From the NCBI GenBank assembly GCA_029219425.1, contig JAQXTJ010000142.1, forward strand, positions 1-45,971: DNA of 45,971 bases. The letters run 5' to 3'. The stretch comes from Bacteroidales bacterium (GTDB taxonomy: Bacteria; Bacteroidota; Bacteroidia; Bacteroidales; Muribaculaceae). Positions 24,128 through 32,311 of this stretch are shown piece by piece. Under the pieces are notes generated by a model, which had not been told where the DNA came from, did no database searches, and saw only the letters and a program-made list of their open reading frames with translations. How positions within the stretch are numbered: position 1 is the first letter of the stretch; every line of letters begins with the position of its first letter. Made by a program: the position numbers and the translations under genes.

Positions 24128-25225
24128 ATGATAACGACAGGCGACATAGCTGCTGCCATAGAGGCCTTTGCCCCGCTGGCTCTTCAGGAGAGCTACGACA
24201 ATGCCGGGCTACAGGTGGGCGATGCAAGTGCCGAGGCCAAGGCCGCTCTGCTGTGCACCGATGTCACCGAGGAGATACTCGATGAGGCCATCGCCCGCGG
24301 CGCCAATATGGTGATTTCACACCATCCGCTCATCTTCCGCGGGCTGAAACGCCTCACCGGACGCACCCCAATAGAACGCATAGTGGCAAAGGCCATCAAG
24401 CACGATGTGGCACTCTATGCGGCACACACCAATATCGACAGTGTGAGCCAAGGTGTGTCGGCCCATGCGGCGGCAAAGCTTGGCCTCACCGATGTGGAGA
24501 TTCTTGCGCCACATCGCTCGAAACTGCTGAAGATTGTCGTATTCGTGCCCACGGCACACGCCATGGCAGTGAAGGAGGCGATGTGGGCGGCCGGAGCCGG
24601 ACACATAGGCAACTACGACTCGTGCAGCTACTCGATGACGGGCACAGGCACTTTTCGCGCACAGAGTGGCGCGAAGCCCTATGTAGGCACTGAGGGAGAG
24701 CTGCACAGCGAGCCCGAGGAGCGTGTGGAGGTGATAGTGCCATCGTGGCGCAAGGAAGCGGTGCTGGGCGCAATGCTGCGGGTGCATCCCTACAAGGAGC
24801 CGGCATACGATGTGCTGGCGCTCGAGAACGACGCGCCATGGGGTTTTGGCGTGGTGGGAAACATTCCTGCGACAACGGCGATGGAGTTTCTTGCGCGTGT
24901 GAAGGCTACGTTCTGCCAAATTGGGGCAATGAGCTACAGTGGCAGCGACCTCACTCAGCAGGTTACCCGCGTGGCATTTTGTGGCGGCAGCGGAGCCGAG
25001 CTGATAGGCGATGCCATAGCGGCCGGAGCACAAGTGTATGTGACCGGTGACGTGAAATATCACGACTTCACCTCCCACAATCACCGCATCATAATTGCCA
25101 ATATCGGCCATTATGAGAGCGAACAATTCACAAAAGAGATTTTTTTTGACGTAATTCGGAAAAAATTCCCTAACTTTGCAGCCTATTACTCCGAGAAAGA
25201 AAGAAATCAGATAAATTATTTGTAA
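24128..25225 (+). CDS. Nif3-like dinuclear metal-centre protein (YqfO type)
   Basis: 365 residues. The Nif3 halves (about 1-130 and 235-365) carry the metal ligands ISHHPLIFRG, HTNIDS and, near the end, NIGHYESE. The 100-residue insert between them (IVVFVPTAHAMAVKEAMWAAGAGHIGNYDSCSY) is the CutA-like domain of the longer YqfO form. The family binds two metal ions and forms hexamers; the molecular role is unsettled, with GTP cyclohydrolase-like or regulatory activities proposed. Position between aspS and the zinc-ribbon gene, with only 3 bases to the latter, indicates one operon. This gene pair is common in Bacteroidota. Confidence 0.9.
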   Translation: MITTGDIAAAIEAFAPLALQESYDNAGLQVGDASAEAKAALLCTDVTEEILDEAIARGANMVISHHPLIFRGLKRLTGRTPIERIVAKAIKHDVALYAAHTNIDSVSQGVSAHAAAKLGLTDVEILAPHRSKLLKIVVFVPTAHAMAVKEAMWAAGAGHIGNYDSCSYSMTGTGTFRAQSGAKPYVGTEGELHSEPEERVEVIVPSWRKEAVLGAMLRVHPYKEPAYDVLALENDAPWGFGVVGNIPATTAMEFLARVKATFCQIGAMSYSGSDLTQQVTRVAFCGGSGAELIGDAIAAGAQVYVTGDVKYHDFTSHNHRIIIANIGHYESEQFTKEIFFDVIRKKFPNFAAYYSEKERNQINYL

Positions 25226-25228
25226 GCA

Positions 25229-26017
25229 ATGGCTACTGATAAACAAGAAAAAGAACTTACCGTAGAGGAGCGTCTGAAAGCTCTTTACGAACTACAGACC
25301 ATCCTGTCGAAAATCGACCGCATCAAGATTATCCGCGGCGAGCTTCCTCTTGAGGTGCAAGACCTTGAGGACGAAATCGCCGGCCTTGAAACCCGCATCC
25401 AGAACTACAAGGATGAGATTGAAGAGCTGAATGCCGGCATTAACACTCAGCACAAGGCTATAGATGAGGCTGCGGCGCTTATCGACAAGTACTCACAGCA
25501 GCAGAGCAACGTGCGCAACAACCGCGAATTCGATTTCCTCTCGAAAGAGATTGAATATCAGCATCTCAACATTGAGCTTGCTGAGAAAAAAATCAACGAT
25601 TTCTCCCGCCAGATTGAGCAGAAGCACGCCGATGTGGATGTGGCTGCCAGTCACCTCACCGACCGCAAGCACATTCTTGAGGAGAAGAAGAGCGAGCTCA
25701 ACGAAATCGTATCGGAAACGAAGCAGGATGAGGAGAAGCTGCGCGAGCAGGCTAAGAAGCTCGAAGTGAAATTCGATGATGAGCGTCTTCTCTCGGCATT
25801 CAAGCGCATTCGCAAGAATGCACGCAACGGCCTGGGCATAGTCTATATCCAGCGTAACGCATGTGGTGGTTGCTTCAACCGCATCCCGCCACAACGCCAG
25901 ATGGAGATAAAGATGCACAAGAAGGTGATTGTGTGTGAATACTGCGGACGCATCATGATCGACCCTGAGCTTGCAGGCATCGCTCCCGAGGTGGAGGCCA
26001 CTCTCAACAAGAAGTAG
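25229..26017 (+). CDS. Zinc-ribbon coiled-coil protein (CT398/YacL-like, zf-RING_7 family)
   Basis: 262 residues. Residues of about 10-190 are a long antiparallel coiled coil rich in Lys, Glu and Leu (EVQDLEDEIAGLETRIQNYK, HILEEKKSELNEIVSETK). The C-terminal part is a four-cysteine zinc ribbon, CGGC at about 211 and CEYC at about 235. There is no signal peptide, so it is cytoplasmic. Proteins of this build occur in most bacteria next to Nif3-like genes, and their role is not firmly known; nucleic-acid or flagellar/secretion links have been suggested for members elsewhere. A strong terminator lies 139 bases after the stop. Confidence 0.88.
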   Translation: MATDKQEKELTVEERLKALYELQTILSKIDRIKIIRGELPLEVQDLEDEIAGLETRIQNYKDEIEELNAGINTQHKAIDEAAALIDKYSQQQSNVRNNREFDFLSKEIEYQHLNIELAEKKINDFSRQIEQKHADVDVAASHLTDRKHILEEKKSELNEIVSETKQDEEKLREQAKKLEVKFDDERLLSAFKRIRKNARNGLGIVYIQRNACGGCFNRIPPQRQMEIKMHKKVIVCEYCGRIMIDPELAGIAPEVEATLNKK

Positions 26018-26156
26018 TAGTGGTCATTCGCCCGCATCACTAAGCGAGCAGCCCGATTGCGTGGCAGCCGCAAGTGATGCTCTTGCTACAGAGTAGCTGT
26101 TGTCGCAATAGATGATTGCGGCAGCAAAGCCTGATACATATCAAAAAATCGACATA

Positions 26157-26218
26157 AAACAAACAGCGAGAAACAGATGGCTGAAAGAAAAAAGCAGTCT
26201 GTTTCTCGCTGTTTGTTT
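26157..26218. terminator. Long-stem bidirectional terminator between convergent genes
   Basis: A perfect 21-bp inverted repeat (26157-26177 with 26198-26218) encloses a 20-base loop. Its core is AGCGAGAAACAGA paired with TCTGTTTCTCGCT, and both ends are rich in T on their own strand. It lies between the zinc-ribbon gene (plus) and the muramidase gene (minus) and can end both transcripts. Confidence 0.8.
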
Positions 26219-26273
26219 CACGCCTGGTTGCCCGGTGTCACCACTCGCGTGCCGACGTCCGGGCTGTGGCAAT

Positions 26274-27062
26274 CTACTTGCGTGAGTAGCGGGCGTAGGC
26301 GGCAGCAAGGCGGCGGTGGTAGCCTTTCTTGGCATATCCGGGACCATTGTAGGCACGGGCAAATGAGCGCCAGTTTTTCTGCCGCAAGTGCTTCACCATG
26401 CCTGTCGATTGCATGAACCGCGCAAACAATTCGAGCTGCATTGCCTCCGACTGAGCCATGAGCCGGGCAAACTCATTTGCCGACTCCACCCCACATCTGT
26501 GCCAGTTGAAGCCTCCTATCTGAAACATGCCCCAAAACGTGGATTCTATTGCAACGACGCTGTCGATGGCAATGCCTGCCTCAAGCCGGGCACGCTGGGC
26601 GTTGCCATAGCTGCCATAGCGTGCAAGATTGAGCTTGGCAAAAGCCGCAGGCTGCTGCTTGCGTGCCTTGGCAACGTTTTTACCGGCGCGGCGCAGGCGC
26701 GATGCGAAGATGGTGCGGTCGAAGTTGATTACCGGCAGACCGGGTTCGAAGAATCCCTTGTGGGTCTTTCCGGCTTCGATGTCGCTCACGGCACGGATTG
26801 TGGCAACCTCCACACCGAGTTCGGCTGCAACGTGCTCATAGTCGGCAACCGTGAGGCGTGTGTAGCGGTCGGCACTGTCGGCGGCGGCGGCATTCAGAGC
26901 CTCGCCTATTGCAGCAGTGTAGGCCTCTGCACGGCTGAGTGTGTCGGGCAGAAAAACGCTGTCGGGTGGTGAAAATGCCGCACCCTCGCCACTCATCCCG
27001 ACGATGGGCAGTGCGATTGCAGCAGCAACGATGATTGATGATAGTAGCTTTCGCATATTCAT
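26274..27062 (-). CDS. Secreted N-acetylmuramidase (DUF3380 family)
   Basis: 262 residues from 27062 (MRKLL at 27056 is an equal start). A signal peptide (about 1-25, IIVAAAIALPIVGMSGEG) is followed by the N-acetylmuramidase domain: YEHVAAELGVEVATIRAVSDIEAG near 75-98, where the Glu in IEAG is the presumed catalytic residue, INFDRTIF, ESTFWGMFQIGGFNWHRCG, LMAQSEAMQLELFARFM and the closing WRSFARAYNGPGYAKKGYHRRL. The family cuts the glycan strand of peptidoglycan and is best known from phage endolysins. With an export signal and no phage genes around, a cell-wall remodelling role in the periplasm is likely. It is transcribed alone, 115 bases downstream of pepD. Confidence 0.85.
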   Translation of the reverse strand: MNMRKLLSSIIVAAAIALPIVGMSGEGAAFSPPDSVFLPDTLSRAEAYTAAIGEALNAAAADSADRYTRLTVADYEHVAAELGVEVATIRAVSDIEAGKTHKGFFEPGLPVINFDRTIFASRLRRAGKNVAKARKQQPAAFAKLNLARYGSYGNAQRARLEAGIAIDSVVAIESTFWGMFQIGGFNWHRCGVESANEFARLMAQSEAMQLELFARFMQSTGMVKHLRQKNWRSFARAYNGPGYAKKGYHRRLAAAYARYSRK

Positions 27063-27096
27063 TTGCAGTGAACTTTAGGCCGATTGCGCATAGCTT

Positions 27097-27153
27097 AAAA
27101 AAAGCACAAGCAGCCATGTGCACTTCTCTCGAAATGTGGCACTTGGCTGCTTG
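27097..27153 (-). terminator. pepD terminator
   Basis: CAAGCAGCCA (27153-27144 on the minus strand) pairs with TGGCTGCTTG (27116-27107), with further pairing inside. The minus strand continues with TGC and seven T at 27103-27097. Confidence 0.8.
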
Positions 27154-27177
27154 GTGTGACAGAAATAGCAGAGTGAT

Positions 27178-28635
27178 TTATCCCTTGGCAATCATTTCGA
27201 GAATCTTCGTGAGAAGACTCCAGAACTTGCCCACTGCAGGTATGTGCATAGCTTCCTTTGGCGAGTGCACGTCGCGCAGAGTGGGGCCGAATGAAATCAT
27301 TTCCATGTTGGGATAGTCCTTGAGGAAAAGGCCACACTCGAGGCCGGCATGGATGGCGTTGCACACTGGCTTGCAGCCAAAGAGTTCCTCGTGTGCGGCG
27401 ACAGCCACCTTTAGCACGCGCGATTCGAGGTTGGGTGCCCAGCCCGGATAACCATCGCCGTGAGATACAACAGCTCCAGCTGATGCAAACACAGCCTCCA
27501 CGCGGTTGGCAATGTCGAATTTGCGGCTCTCCACCGAGCTGCGCTGCGATGTGGTGACGAGAATCTGGTTGCCATCGAGCATTTTCACCGATGCAAGGTT
27601 GGTGGAGGTTTCCACCAGTCCCTCAAGCTCAAGGCTCATTGAGATAACTCCATGGGGGCAAACGAACATCGAGGTGACCACGGCCTCGGCAGTCTTAGCG
27701 TCGATTACAAAGGTGGGAGCCTCCACGCTCTCCATGGTGATCTCCATTTTCTTCTCGGTGTGCTTATACTCATTCTGCACGTCGGCAATGAAGTGGTTGA
27801 GTTCCACGCGGATTGCCTCCTTGTCGAAGTCGGTCACGCCAATCACGGCATGGGCCTCACGAGCAATGGCATTGCGCAGGTTTCCGCCATAGATAGAGGC
27901 GAGCTTGAAGTTGAATTTCTTGGCAGCGGTCCACAGGAAGCGGGCAATGAGCTTTGTGGCGCTGGCACGGCCCAGGTGTATGTCGGCACCGGAGTGACCG
28001 CCCTGGAGATTCTTGATGTTGATTTTCAGGTAGTGCAAATCGGATGGAGCATCCACCGGCTCATAGGTGAAAGTGCAGGTGGTGTCGATACCACCGGCGC
28101 AGCCTATGCAGATTTCGCCATCCTCCTCCGAGTCGAGGTTGAGCAGATACTTTCCGCTTATCATTCCTTTGGCAAGGTTCATGGCGCCTGTGAGTCCTGT
28201 CTCCTCATCCACGGTGAAGAGAGCCTCGATAGGGCCATGCACAAGGCCGTCGCTCACGAGCACGGCCAGGCCGGCTGCCATTCCTATGCCGTTGTCGGCG
28301 CCAAGAGTGGTGCCATTGGCACGCACCCACTCTCCATCAACGTAGGTGCTGATGGGGTCGTTCTCGAAGTCGTGCTCCACGCCGCCGTTCTTCTCACACA
28401 CCATGTCCATGTGACCCTGAATGACAACTTTCGGGGCATTCTCATAGCCCGGGGTAGCAGCCTTGAGCATCACAATGTTTCCAATCTCATCGGTCTTATA
28501 TTCGATGCCGTGCTTCTCGGCAAAGTCGATAAGGAACTTGCGAATCTTTCCTTCCTTCTTCGATGGACGCGGAACTTTGGTAATCTCGTCGAATATTCCA
28601 AAAATGAGTTCCGGCTTTAGTTCTTTTAGTGTCAT
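27178..28635 (-). CDS. pepD: Aminoacyl-histidine dipeptidase (M20 family, PepD)
   Basis: 485 residues, the normal size for PepD. The M20 metal-binding and catalytic elements are all present: VVIQGHMDMVCEK with His and Asp, TTLGADNGIGMAAGLA with the bridging Asp, DEETGLTGAMNL with the catalytic Glu pair, and NLDSEEDGEI. The lid/dimerisation domain (GGHSGADIHLGRASATKLI) sits in the middle and a final His lies in GLECGLFL-type context near the C-terminus. It cleaves Xaa-His and other dipeptides in the cytoplasm using two zinc ions. It is monocistronic with its own terminator. Confidence 0.96.
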   Translation of the reverse strand: MTLKELKPELIFGIFDEITKVPRPSKKEGKIRKFLIDFAEKHGIEYKTDEIGNIVMLKAATPGYENAPKVVIQGHMDMVCEKNGGVEHDFENDPISTYVDGEWVRANGTTLGADNGIGMAAGLAVLVSDGLVHGPIEALFTVDEETGLTGAMNLAKGMISGKYLLNLDSEEDGEICIGCAGGIDTTCTFTYEPVDAPSDLHYLKINIKNLQGGHSGADIHLGRASATKLIARFLWTAAKKFNFKLASIYGGNLRNAIAREAHAVIGVTDFDKEAIRVELNHFIADVQNEYKHTEKKMEITMESVEAPTFVIDAKTAEAVVTSMFVCPHGVISMSLELEGLVETSTNLASVKMLDGNQILVTTSQRSSVESRKFDIANRVEAVFASAGAVVSHGDGYPGWAPNLESRVLKVAVAAHEELFGCKPVCNAIHAGLECGLFLKDYPNMEMISFGPTLRDVHSPKEAMHIPAVGKFWSLLTKILEMIAKG

Positions 28636-28767
28636 AATGGATGATTTTATATTGTAAAACTGTTATTGTAGCTTTCGTAACCGAAAATAGTGTTAAAAAC
28701 ACGCCTATTTCGACCACTAAGTTACAAAAAAAATTTGTGTTATCGCAAAAAATCGGTTTTCCTTTCC

Positions 28768-28775
28768 TATATTTG
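28768..28775 (+). promoter_or_regulatory. Probable promoter -7 box before the 53-residue gene
   Basis: TATATTTG matches TAnnTTTG and is followed by CA, as in other promoters in this window. The -33 region is weak. The ATG lies 20 bases downstream. Confidence 0.5.
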
Positions 28776-28795
28776 CACAATAAAATCGTGATTAC

Positions 28796-28957
28796 ATGAA
28801 AATTTTAGTGATTTCCATAGTCTTTCTGGCCATTGCAGTGCTGCTACTGGGTGTGAAAGTATTCTTCGTGAAGGGAGGCAAGTTTCCCAACACACACGTC
28901 CACGGCAACCCCGCGCTTAGGAAGCGGAACATCACTTGTGCATCGGGCAACGATTGA
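28796..28957 (+). CDS. 53-residue conserved-type membrane protein upstream of ompH-like gene
   Basis: 53 residues from ATG at 28796 to TGA at 28957. A single N-terminal helix (about 2-20, ILVISIVFLAIAVLLLGVKV) is followed by VKGGKFPNTHVHGNPALRKR and an end with NITCASGND. From memory, small proteins with the GGKFPNTHV-then-basic-then-Cys pattern occur widely in Bacteroidales, which supports a real gene; the function is unknown. A TATATTTG promoter ends 20 bases upstream, and the OmpH-like gene follows after 45 bases, so both may share a transcript. Confidence 0.8.
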   Translation: MKILVISIVFLAIAVLLLGVKVFFVKGGKFPNTHVHGNPALRKRNITCASGND

Positions 28958-29002
28958 CAGGAACAAACAAAAAATCCATATAGATTAAATCTTTAATTTA
29001 CA

Positions 29003-29599
29003 ATGAAAGTAATTCGCAAAATTGCCAAGTTCTCATTCATTGCTTTGGCAATAATGATGTTTGCATCGTGCAACAAGACTACCGAGGAAACAACCACAGC
29101 TCCCGCAGCAGCCGAGTCGGGCACTCCGGCACCAGCCGTGATTCGCTACATTGATGGCGACACTCTTATGGCCAAGTACAACCTTGCCATCGACATCAAT
29201 GAGGCTATGCTTCGCCGCTCCAACCAGCTCGACAACGAGCAGATGAAGCGTGGCAACGAAATTCAGCGCCTCGGCAACGAAATTCAGAACAAATACAAGA
29301 ACAACGGCTATCTCACCGAGGAGAGCTTCAACGCCGACCAAAACCGCCTCGCCAAGATGCAGAACGATGCTCAGACCTATCTCGCCAAGCTCCAGCGCGA
29401 TGCCCAGAATGAGATGATGCAGTATCAGATTCAGCTCAACGACTCGGTGCAGAACTTCATCAAGGCATACGCCAAGGAGAAGGGCTACGATGTGATTCTC
29501 TACAAGGCCTCGGCAGTGTTTATCGACCCGAAATACGACGTTACCGGCGATGTGATTGAGGGACTCAACAAGCGCTACACCAAGGTGGAGAAAAAATAA
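29003..29599 (+). CDS. OmpH/Skp-family periplasmic chaperone-like lipoprotein
   Basis: 198 residues with a lipoprotein signal (IMMFASCNKTTEE). After a Thr/Ala/Pro-rich linker (25-45), residues of about 46-195 match the OmpH/Skp family: VIRYIDGDTLMAKYN, a long helical hairpin rich in Gln, Asn and Lys (NEIQRLGNEIQNKYKNNGYL, KLQRDAQNEMMQYQIQLND) and the return strand AKEKGYDVILYKASAVFID. The family holds unfolded outer-membrane proteins in the periplasm. The lipid anchor differs from soluble Skp but is common in Bacteroidota. It lies 45 bases after the 53-residue membrane-protein gene. Confidence 0.88.
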   Translation: MKVIRKIAKFSFIALAIMMFASCNKTTEETTTAPAAAESGTPAPAVIRYIDGDTLMAKYNLAIDINEAMLRRSNQLDNEQMKRGNEIQRLGNEIQNKYKNNGYLTEESFNADQNRLAKMQNDAQTYLAKLQRDAQNEMMQYQIQLNDSVQNFIKAYAKEKGYDVILYKASAVFIDPKYDVTGDVIEGLNKRYTKVEKK

Positions 29600-29685
29600 A
29601 ACGGCACATTCACCACTCACATTTTATATCCCACTTACCAAAGGCACCCCCGGACACGGCGGTGCATTTGCTGCGCTCATAAGCC

Positions 29686-29704
29686 GGCTTCAGCTATTGA
29701 AGCC
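29686..29704 (+). terminator. Weak hairpin after the OmpH-like gene
   Basis: GGCTTCA and TGAAGCC form a perfect 7-bp stem with a GCTAT loop. A run of seven T begins nine bases later, so termination is possible but not typical. Confidence 0.4.
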
Positions 29705-29715
29705 ACAAATACGTT

Positions 29716-29752
29716 TTTTTATTTGCTTTTGCGCTCGCCTTGCACTAATTTT
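29716..29752 (+). repeat. 37-bp direct repeat, copy 1 (degenerate duplicate promoter)
   Basis: This 37-base segment recurs identically at 29799-29835. It includes TTTG at 29722-29725 and, 20 bases later, TAATTTTT, which differs from a -7 box only in the final base just outside the repeat. Confidence 0.85.
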
Positions 29753-29774
29753 TCATAAATCAGGCGGCGGCTCG

Positions 29775-29816
29775 GCAAAAGCAAATCAAAAACTTTCGTT
29801 TTTATTTGCTTTTGCG
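29775..29816. repeat. Inverted repeat overlapping the pta promoter
   Basis: GCAAAAGCAAAT-C-AAAAAC pairs with GTTTTTATTTGCTTTTGC over a four-base loop TTTC: an 18-bp stem with one bulged base. The downstream arm contains the -33 element of the pta promoter. Confidence 0.6.
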
Positions 29817-29836
29817 CTCGCCTTGCACTAATTTTG
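29799..29836 (+). promoter_or_regulatory. pta promoter in 37-bp direct repeat, copy 2
   Basis: TTTG at 29805-29808 and TAATTTTG at 29829-29836 are 20 bases apart, a full promoter. Transcription would start near 29843, which rules out the in-frame ATG at 29834 as the pta start and supports the one at 29876. Confidence 0.75.
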
Positions 29837-29875
29837 CAATACTTAATTACTCGACTACAATTAACACTATTAGAT

Positions 29876-30889
29876 ATGGGACTTTTTTCAAAATTAAAAG
29901 AGAAGGCGATTGCACAGCGTCAGCGCATCGTTCTTCCCGAGAGCACTGAATATCGCACGCTCCAGGCTGCCAATCAAGTGATTGCCGAAGGTATTGCCGA
30001 TATCATCCTCATAGGCGACCCTGCAAAAATCAATGAGCAGGCCGAGGAGCTGGGCCTCACTCACATCCATCTGGCACGCATCGTCAACCCCGGCAACGAT
30101 GCCGAGATTGAGAAGTATGCCGAGATTTTCTATGAGCTTCGCAAGGCCAAGGGCATCTCTATGGACGATGCCCGCAAGAAGGCTAAAGACCCTCTCTATC
30201 TTGGCTGTCTTCTCATTAAGGCCGGTGAGGCCGACGGACAGGTGGCCGGCGCTAAGAACACCACAGGAAACGTGCTGCGCGCTGCTTTCCAGGTAATCAA
30301 GACAGCTCCGGGCATCAATGTAGTGTCGGGCGCATTCCTTATGCTCCTGCCTCCGGGTCTCCCCTACGGCACCGATGGCATGCTCGTATTCGCCGACTGC
30401 GCCGTGATTCCCGCTCCGCGCGCCGATGAGCTTGCCCAGATTGCCCTCTCTACCGCCAAGACTGCCCGCGACATTGCCGGCATAGAGCCACGCATCGCCA
30501 TGCTCAGCTTCTCCACCAAGGGCAGCGCCTCGCACGAGGTGGTCACCAAGGTGGTAAAGGCCACTGAGCTTGCCCATGAGGCCGACCCCACACTCGCAAT
30601 CGACGGTGAGCTTCAGGCCGACGCCGCTATCGTCCCATCGGTGGGTCTCAGCAAGGCTCCCGGCAGCACCATTGCCGGAAAGGCCAATGTGCTTGTGTTC
30701 CCAAGCCTCGAAGTGGGAAATATCGCCTACAAGCTCGTGCAGCGACTTGCCGGCGCCCAGGCCGTGGGACCAATCCTCCAAGGCCTCGCACGTCCGGTGA
30801 ACGACCTATCGCGCGGCTGTAGCCCCGAGGACATCTACAAGACAATCATCATCACCTGCAACCAGGCGATTGGCATGAAAGAAAACTAA
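29876..30889 (+). CDS. pta: Phosphate acetyltransferase
   Basis: 337 residues from MGLFSKLKEKA at 29876. The whole protein is the PTA_PTB fold: RIVLPESTEYRTLQAANQVIAEG, LGCLLIKAGEADGQVAGAKNTTGNVLRAAFQVI, and later IAMLSFSTKGSASHEVVTKVVKA, DGELQADAAIVPSV, and LVFPSLEVGNIAYKLVQRL. It is the short form without N-terminal regulatory domains. It converts acetyl-CoA and phosphate to acetyl phosphate, the first step of acetate production. ackA follows 74 bases downstream, with a hairpin in the gap. Confidence 0.97.
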   Translation: MGLFSKLKEKAIAQRQRIVLPESTEYRTLQAANQVIAEGIADIILIGDPAKINEQAEELGLTHIHLARIVNPGNDAEIEKYAEIFYELRKAKGISMDDARKKAKDPLYLGCLLIKAGEADGQVAGAKNTTGNVLRAAFQVIKTAPGINVVSGAFLMLLPPGLPYGTDGMLVFADCAVIPAPRADELAQIALSTAKTARDIAGIEPRIAMLSFSTKGSASHEVVTKVVKATELAHEADPTLAIDGELQADAAIVPSVGLSKAPGSTIAGKANVLVFPSLEVGNIAYKLVQRLAGAQAVGPILQGLARPVNDLSRGCSPEDIYKTIIITCNQAIGMKEN

Positions 30890-30901
30890 AAAAGAAGCAC
30901 G

Positions 30902-30926
30902 GAGGGACGCGGCTGTTGCGTCCCTC
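30902..30926 (+). terminator. Hairpin between pta and ackA (partial terminator or processing site)
   Basis: GAGGGACGC and GCGTCCCTC form a perfect 9-bp stem with a 7-base loop. Only TT follows, so it is more likely to set the pta:ackA mRNA ratio or stabilise an end than to stop all transcription. Confidence 0.5.
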
Positions 30927-30963
30927 TTAATCACATAACCTTTTCAAAAACAATTCAATCGCA

Positions 30964-32175
30964 ATGAATATACTTGTTCTTAACTGCGGAAGCAGTTCGG
31001 TAAAGTACAAATTAATCGAAATCAAGGCCAACCGCGTGCTTGCCGAGGGTGGCGTGGAAAAAATAGGACTCAGCGACGCTTTCATCAAGTTTAAGCTCGC
31101 CGATGGCAGCAAGAAAATCCTTGAGCTCAACATCAGCGACCACAATGGCGCAATCAAAGCCATTCTCGACATCCTCACAGGCGCGGAGTATGGCTGCATA
31201 AAGAGCTTCGGCGAAATCGACGCCGTAGGTCACCGCGTGGTGCATGGCGGCGAGAAGTTCAACAAGAGCATGCTCATCACCGATGAGGTCATTGCCATGA
31301 TTAAGGAGTGCTACGGCATCGCGCCGCTTCACAACCCCGTGAACATGGCAGGTATCGACGCTATCACCGCCGTGCTTCCCGGAGTGCCGCAGGTGGCTGT
31401 GTTCGACACCGCTTTCCACCAGACCATGCCCGCCAAGGCCTATATGTATGCCCTCCCCTACAAATACTACAGCGAGGACGGAGTGCGCCGCTACGGCTTC
31501 CACGGCACCAGCCACCGCTATGTGTCGGCCCGTGTGTGTGAGTTCCTCGGCGTTGATCCCAAGCAGCAGAAAATCGTCACCTGCCATGTGGGCAACGGCG
31601 GCAGCATCACTGCCGTCGATGGCGGCAAGAGCATCGACACCTCCATGGGACTCACCCCGGTTGAGGGTCTCATGATGGGCACTCGCTGCGGCGACGTTGA
31701 TCCCGGCGCGCTCACCTTCCTCATGCAGAAGCACAACCTGACCGCAGCCGACATGCAGGGCATCATCAACAAGAAGAGCGGCGTGGCAGGATTCACCGAG
31801 ATTTCGAGCGACATGCGAGAAATTGAGGCCGCAGTGAAAGCCGGCAACGAGCGCGCACAGCTCGCCCTCGACATGTATGAGAACCGCATCACGAAATACA
31901 TTGGAGCATACGCTGCCGAGATGGGAGGCCTCGACATTATCGTCTTCACCGGCGGTGTGGGCGAGAACCAGGTGGGCACCCGCGCCAATGTGTGCCGTCC
32001 GCTCAAGTTCATGGGCGTGGATATTGACGAGGCCCTCAACGCCACAATCCGTGGCAAGGAAGCCGTGATCAGCACACCTGAGTCGCGCGTTAAAGTGGTG
32101 GTAATCCCCACCGATGAGGAGTATATGATTGCCCGCGACACCGAAGCCATCGTCGAGGGCCGCGAGATTGAATAA
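30964..32175 (+). CDS. ackA: Acetate kinase
   Basis: 403 residues, normal length. The N-terminal signature NILVLNCGSSSVKYKLIE and the second signature GYGFHGTSHRYVS-type segment (RRYGFHGTSHRYVSARV) are intact, as are HNPVNMAGI, VGNGGSITAVDGGKSIDTSMG and FTGGVGENQ, which bind ATP and acetyl phosphate in the ASKHA fold. It makes ATP and acetate from acetyl phosphate, completing the pathway begun by pta. A strong terminator lies 26 bases after the stop. Confidence 0.98.
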   Translation: MNILVLNCGSSSVKYKLIEIKANRVLAEGGVEKIGLSDAFIKFKLADGSKKILELNISDHNGAIKAILDILTGAEYGCIKSFGEIDAVGHRVVHGGEKFNKSMLITDEVIAMIKECYGIAPLHNPVNMAGIDAITAVLPGVPQVAVFDTAFHQTMPAKAYMYALPYKYYSEDGVRRYGFHGTSHRYVSARVCEFLGVDPKQQKIVTCHVGNGGSITAVDGGKSIDTSMGLTPVEGLMMGTRCGDVDPGALTFLMQKHNLTAADMQGIINKKSGVAGFTEISSDMREIEAAVKAGNERAQLALDMYENRITKYIGAYAAEMGGLDIIVFTGGVGENQVGTRANVCRPLKFMGVDIDEALNATIRGKEAVISTPESRVKVVVIPTDEEYMIARDTEAIVEGREIE

Positions 32176-32201
32176 TTCCCAATCCAACCCCATAGCACAC
32201 C

Positions 32202-32255
32202 GATTCCACCGAAAGTGCCGATTACAGAATCAGCCTTTCGGTGGAATCTTTCATT
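32202..32255 (+). terminator. ackA terminator
   Basis: GATTCCACCGAAAG (32202-32215) and CTTTCGGTGGAATC (32235-32248) form a perfect 14-bp stem followed by TTTCATTTTT. The minus-strand TonB receptor gene ends 57 bases beyond, and the stem may serve both. Confidence 0.85.
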
Positions 32256-32311
32256 TTTAGCCCCACACAAAGTGCAGCTACGGCTAAACTTCCTTACACA
32301 GAAGGAGGAGA

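Noticed and set aside
29834..29875. Extended pta start at 29834
   Set aside because: It lies within the -7 box of the pta promoter, upstream of the expected transcription start, and adds residues not seen in Pta proteins.
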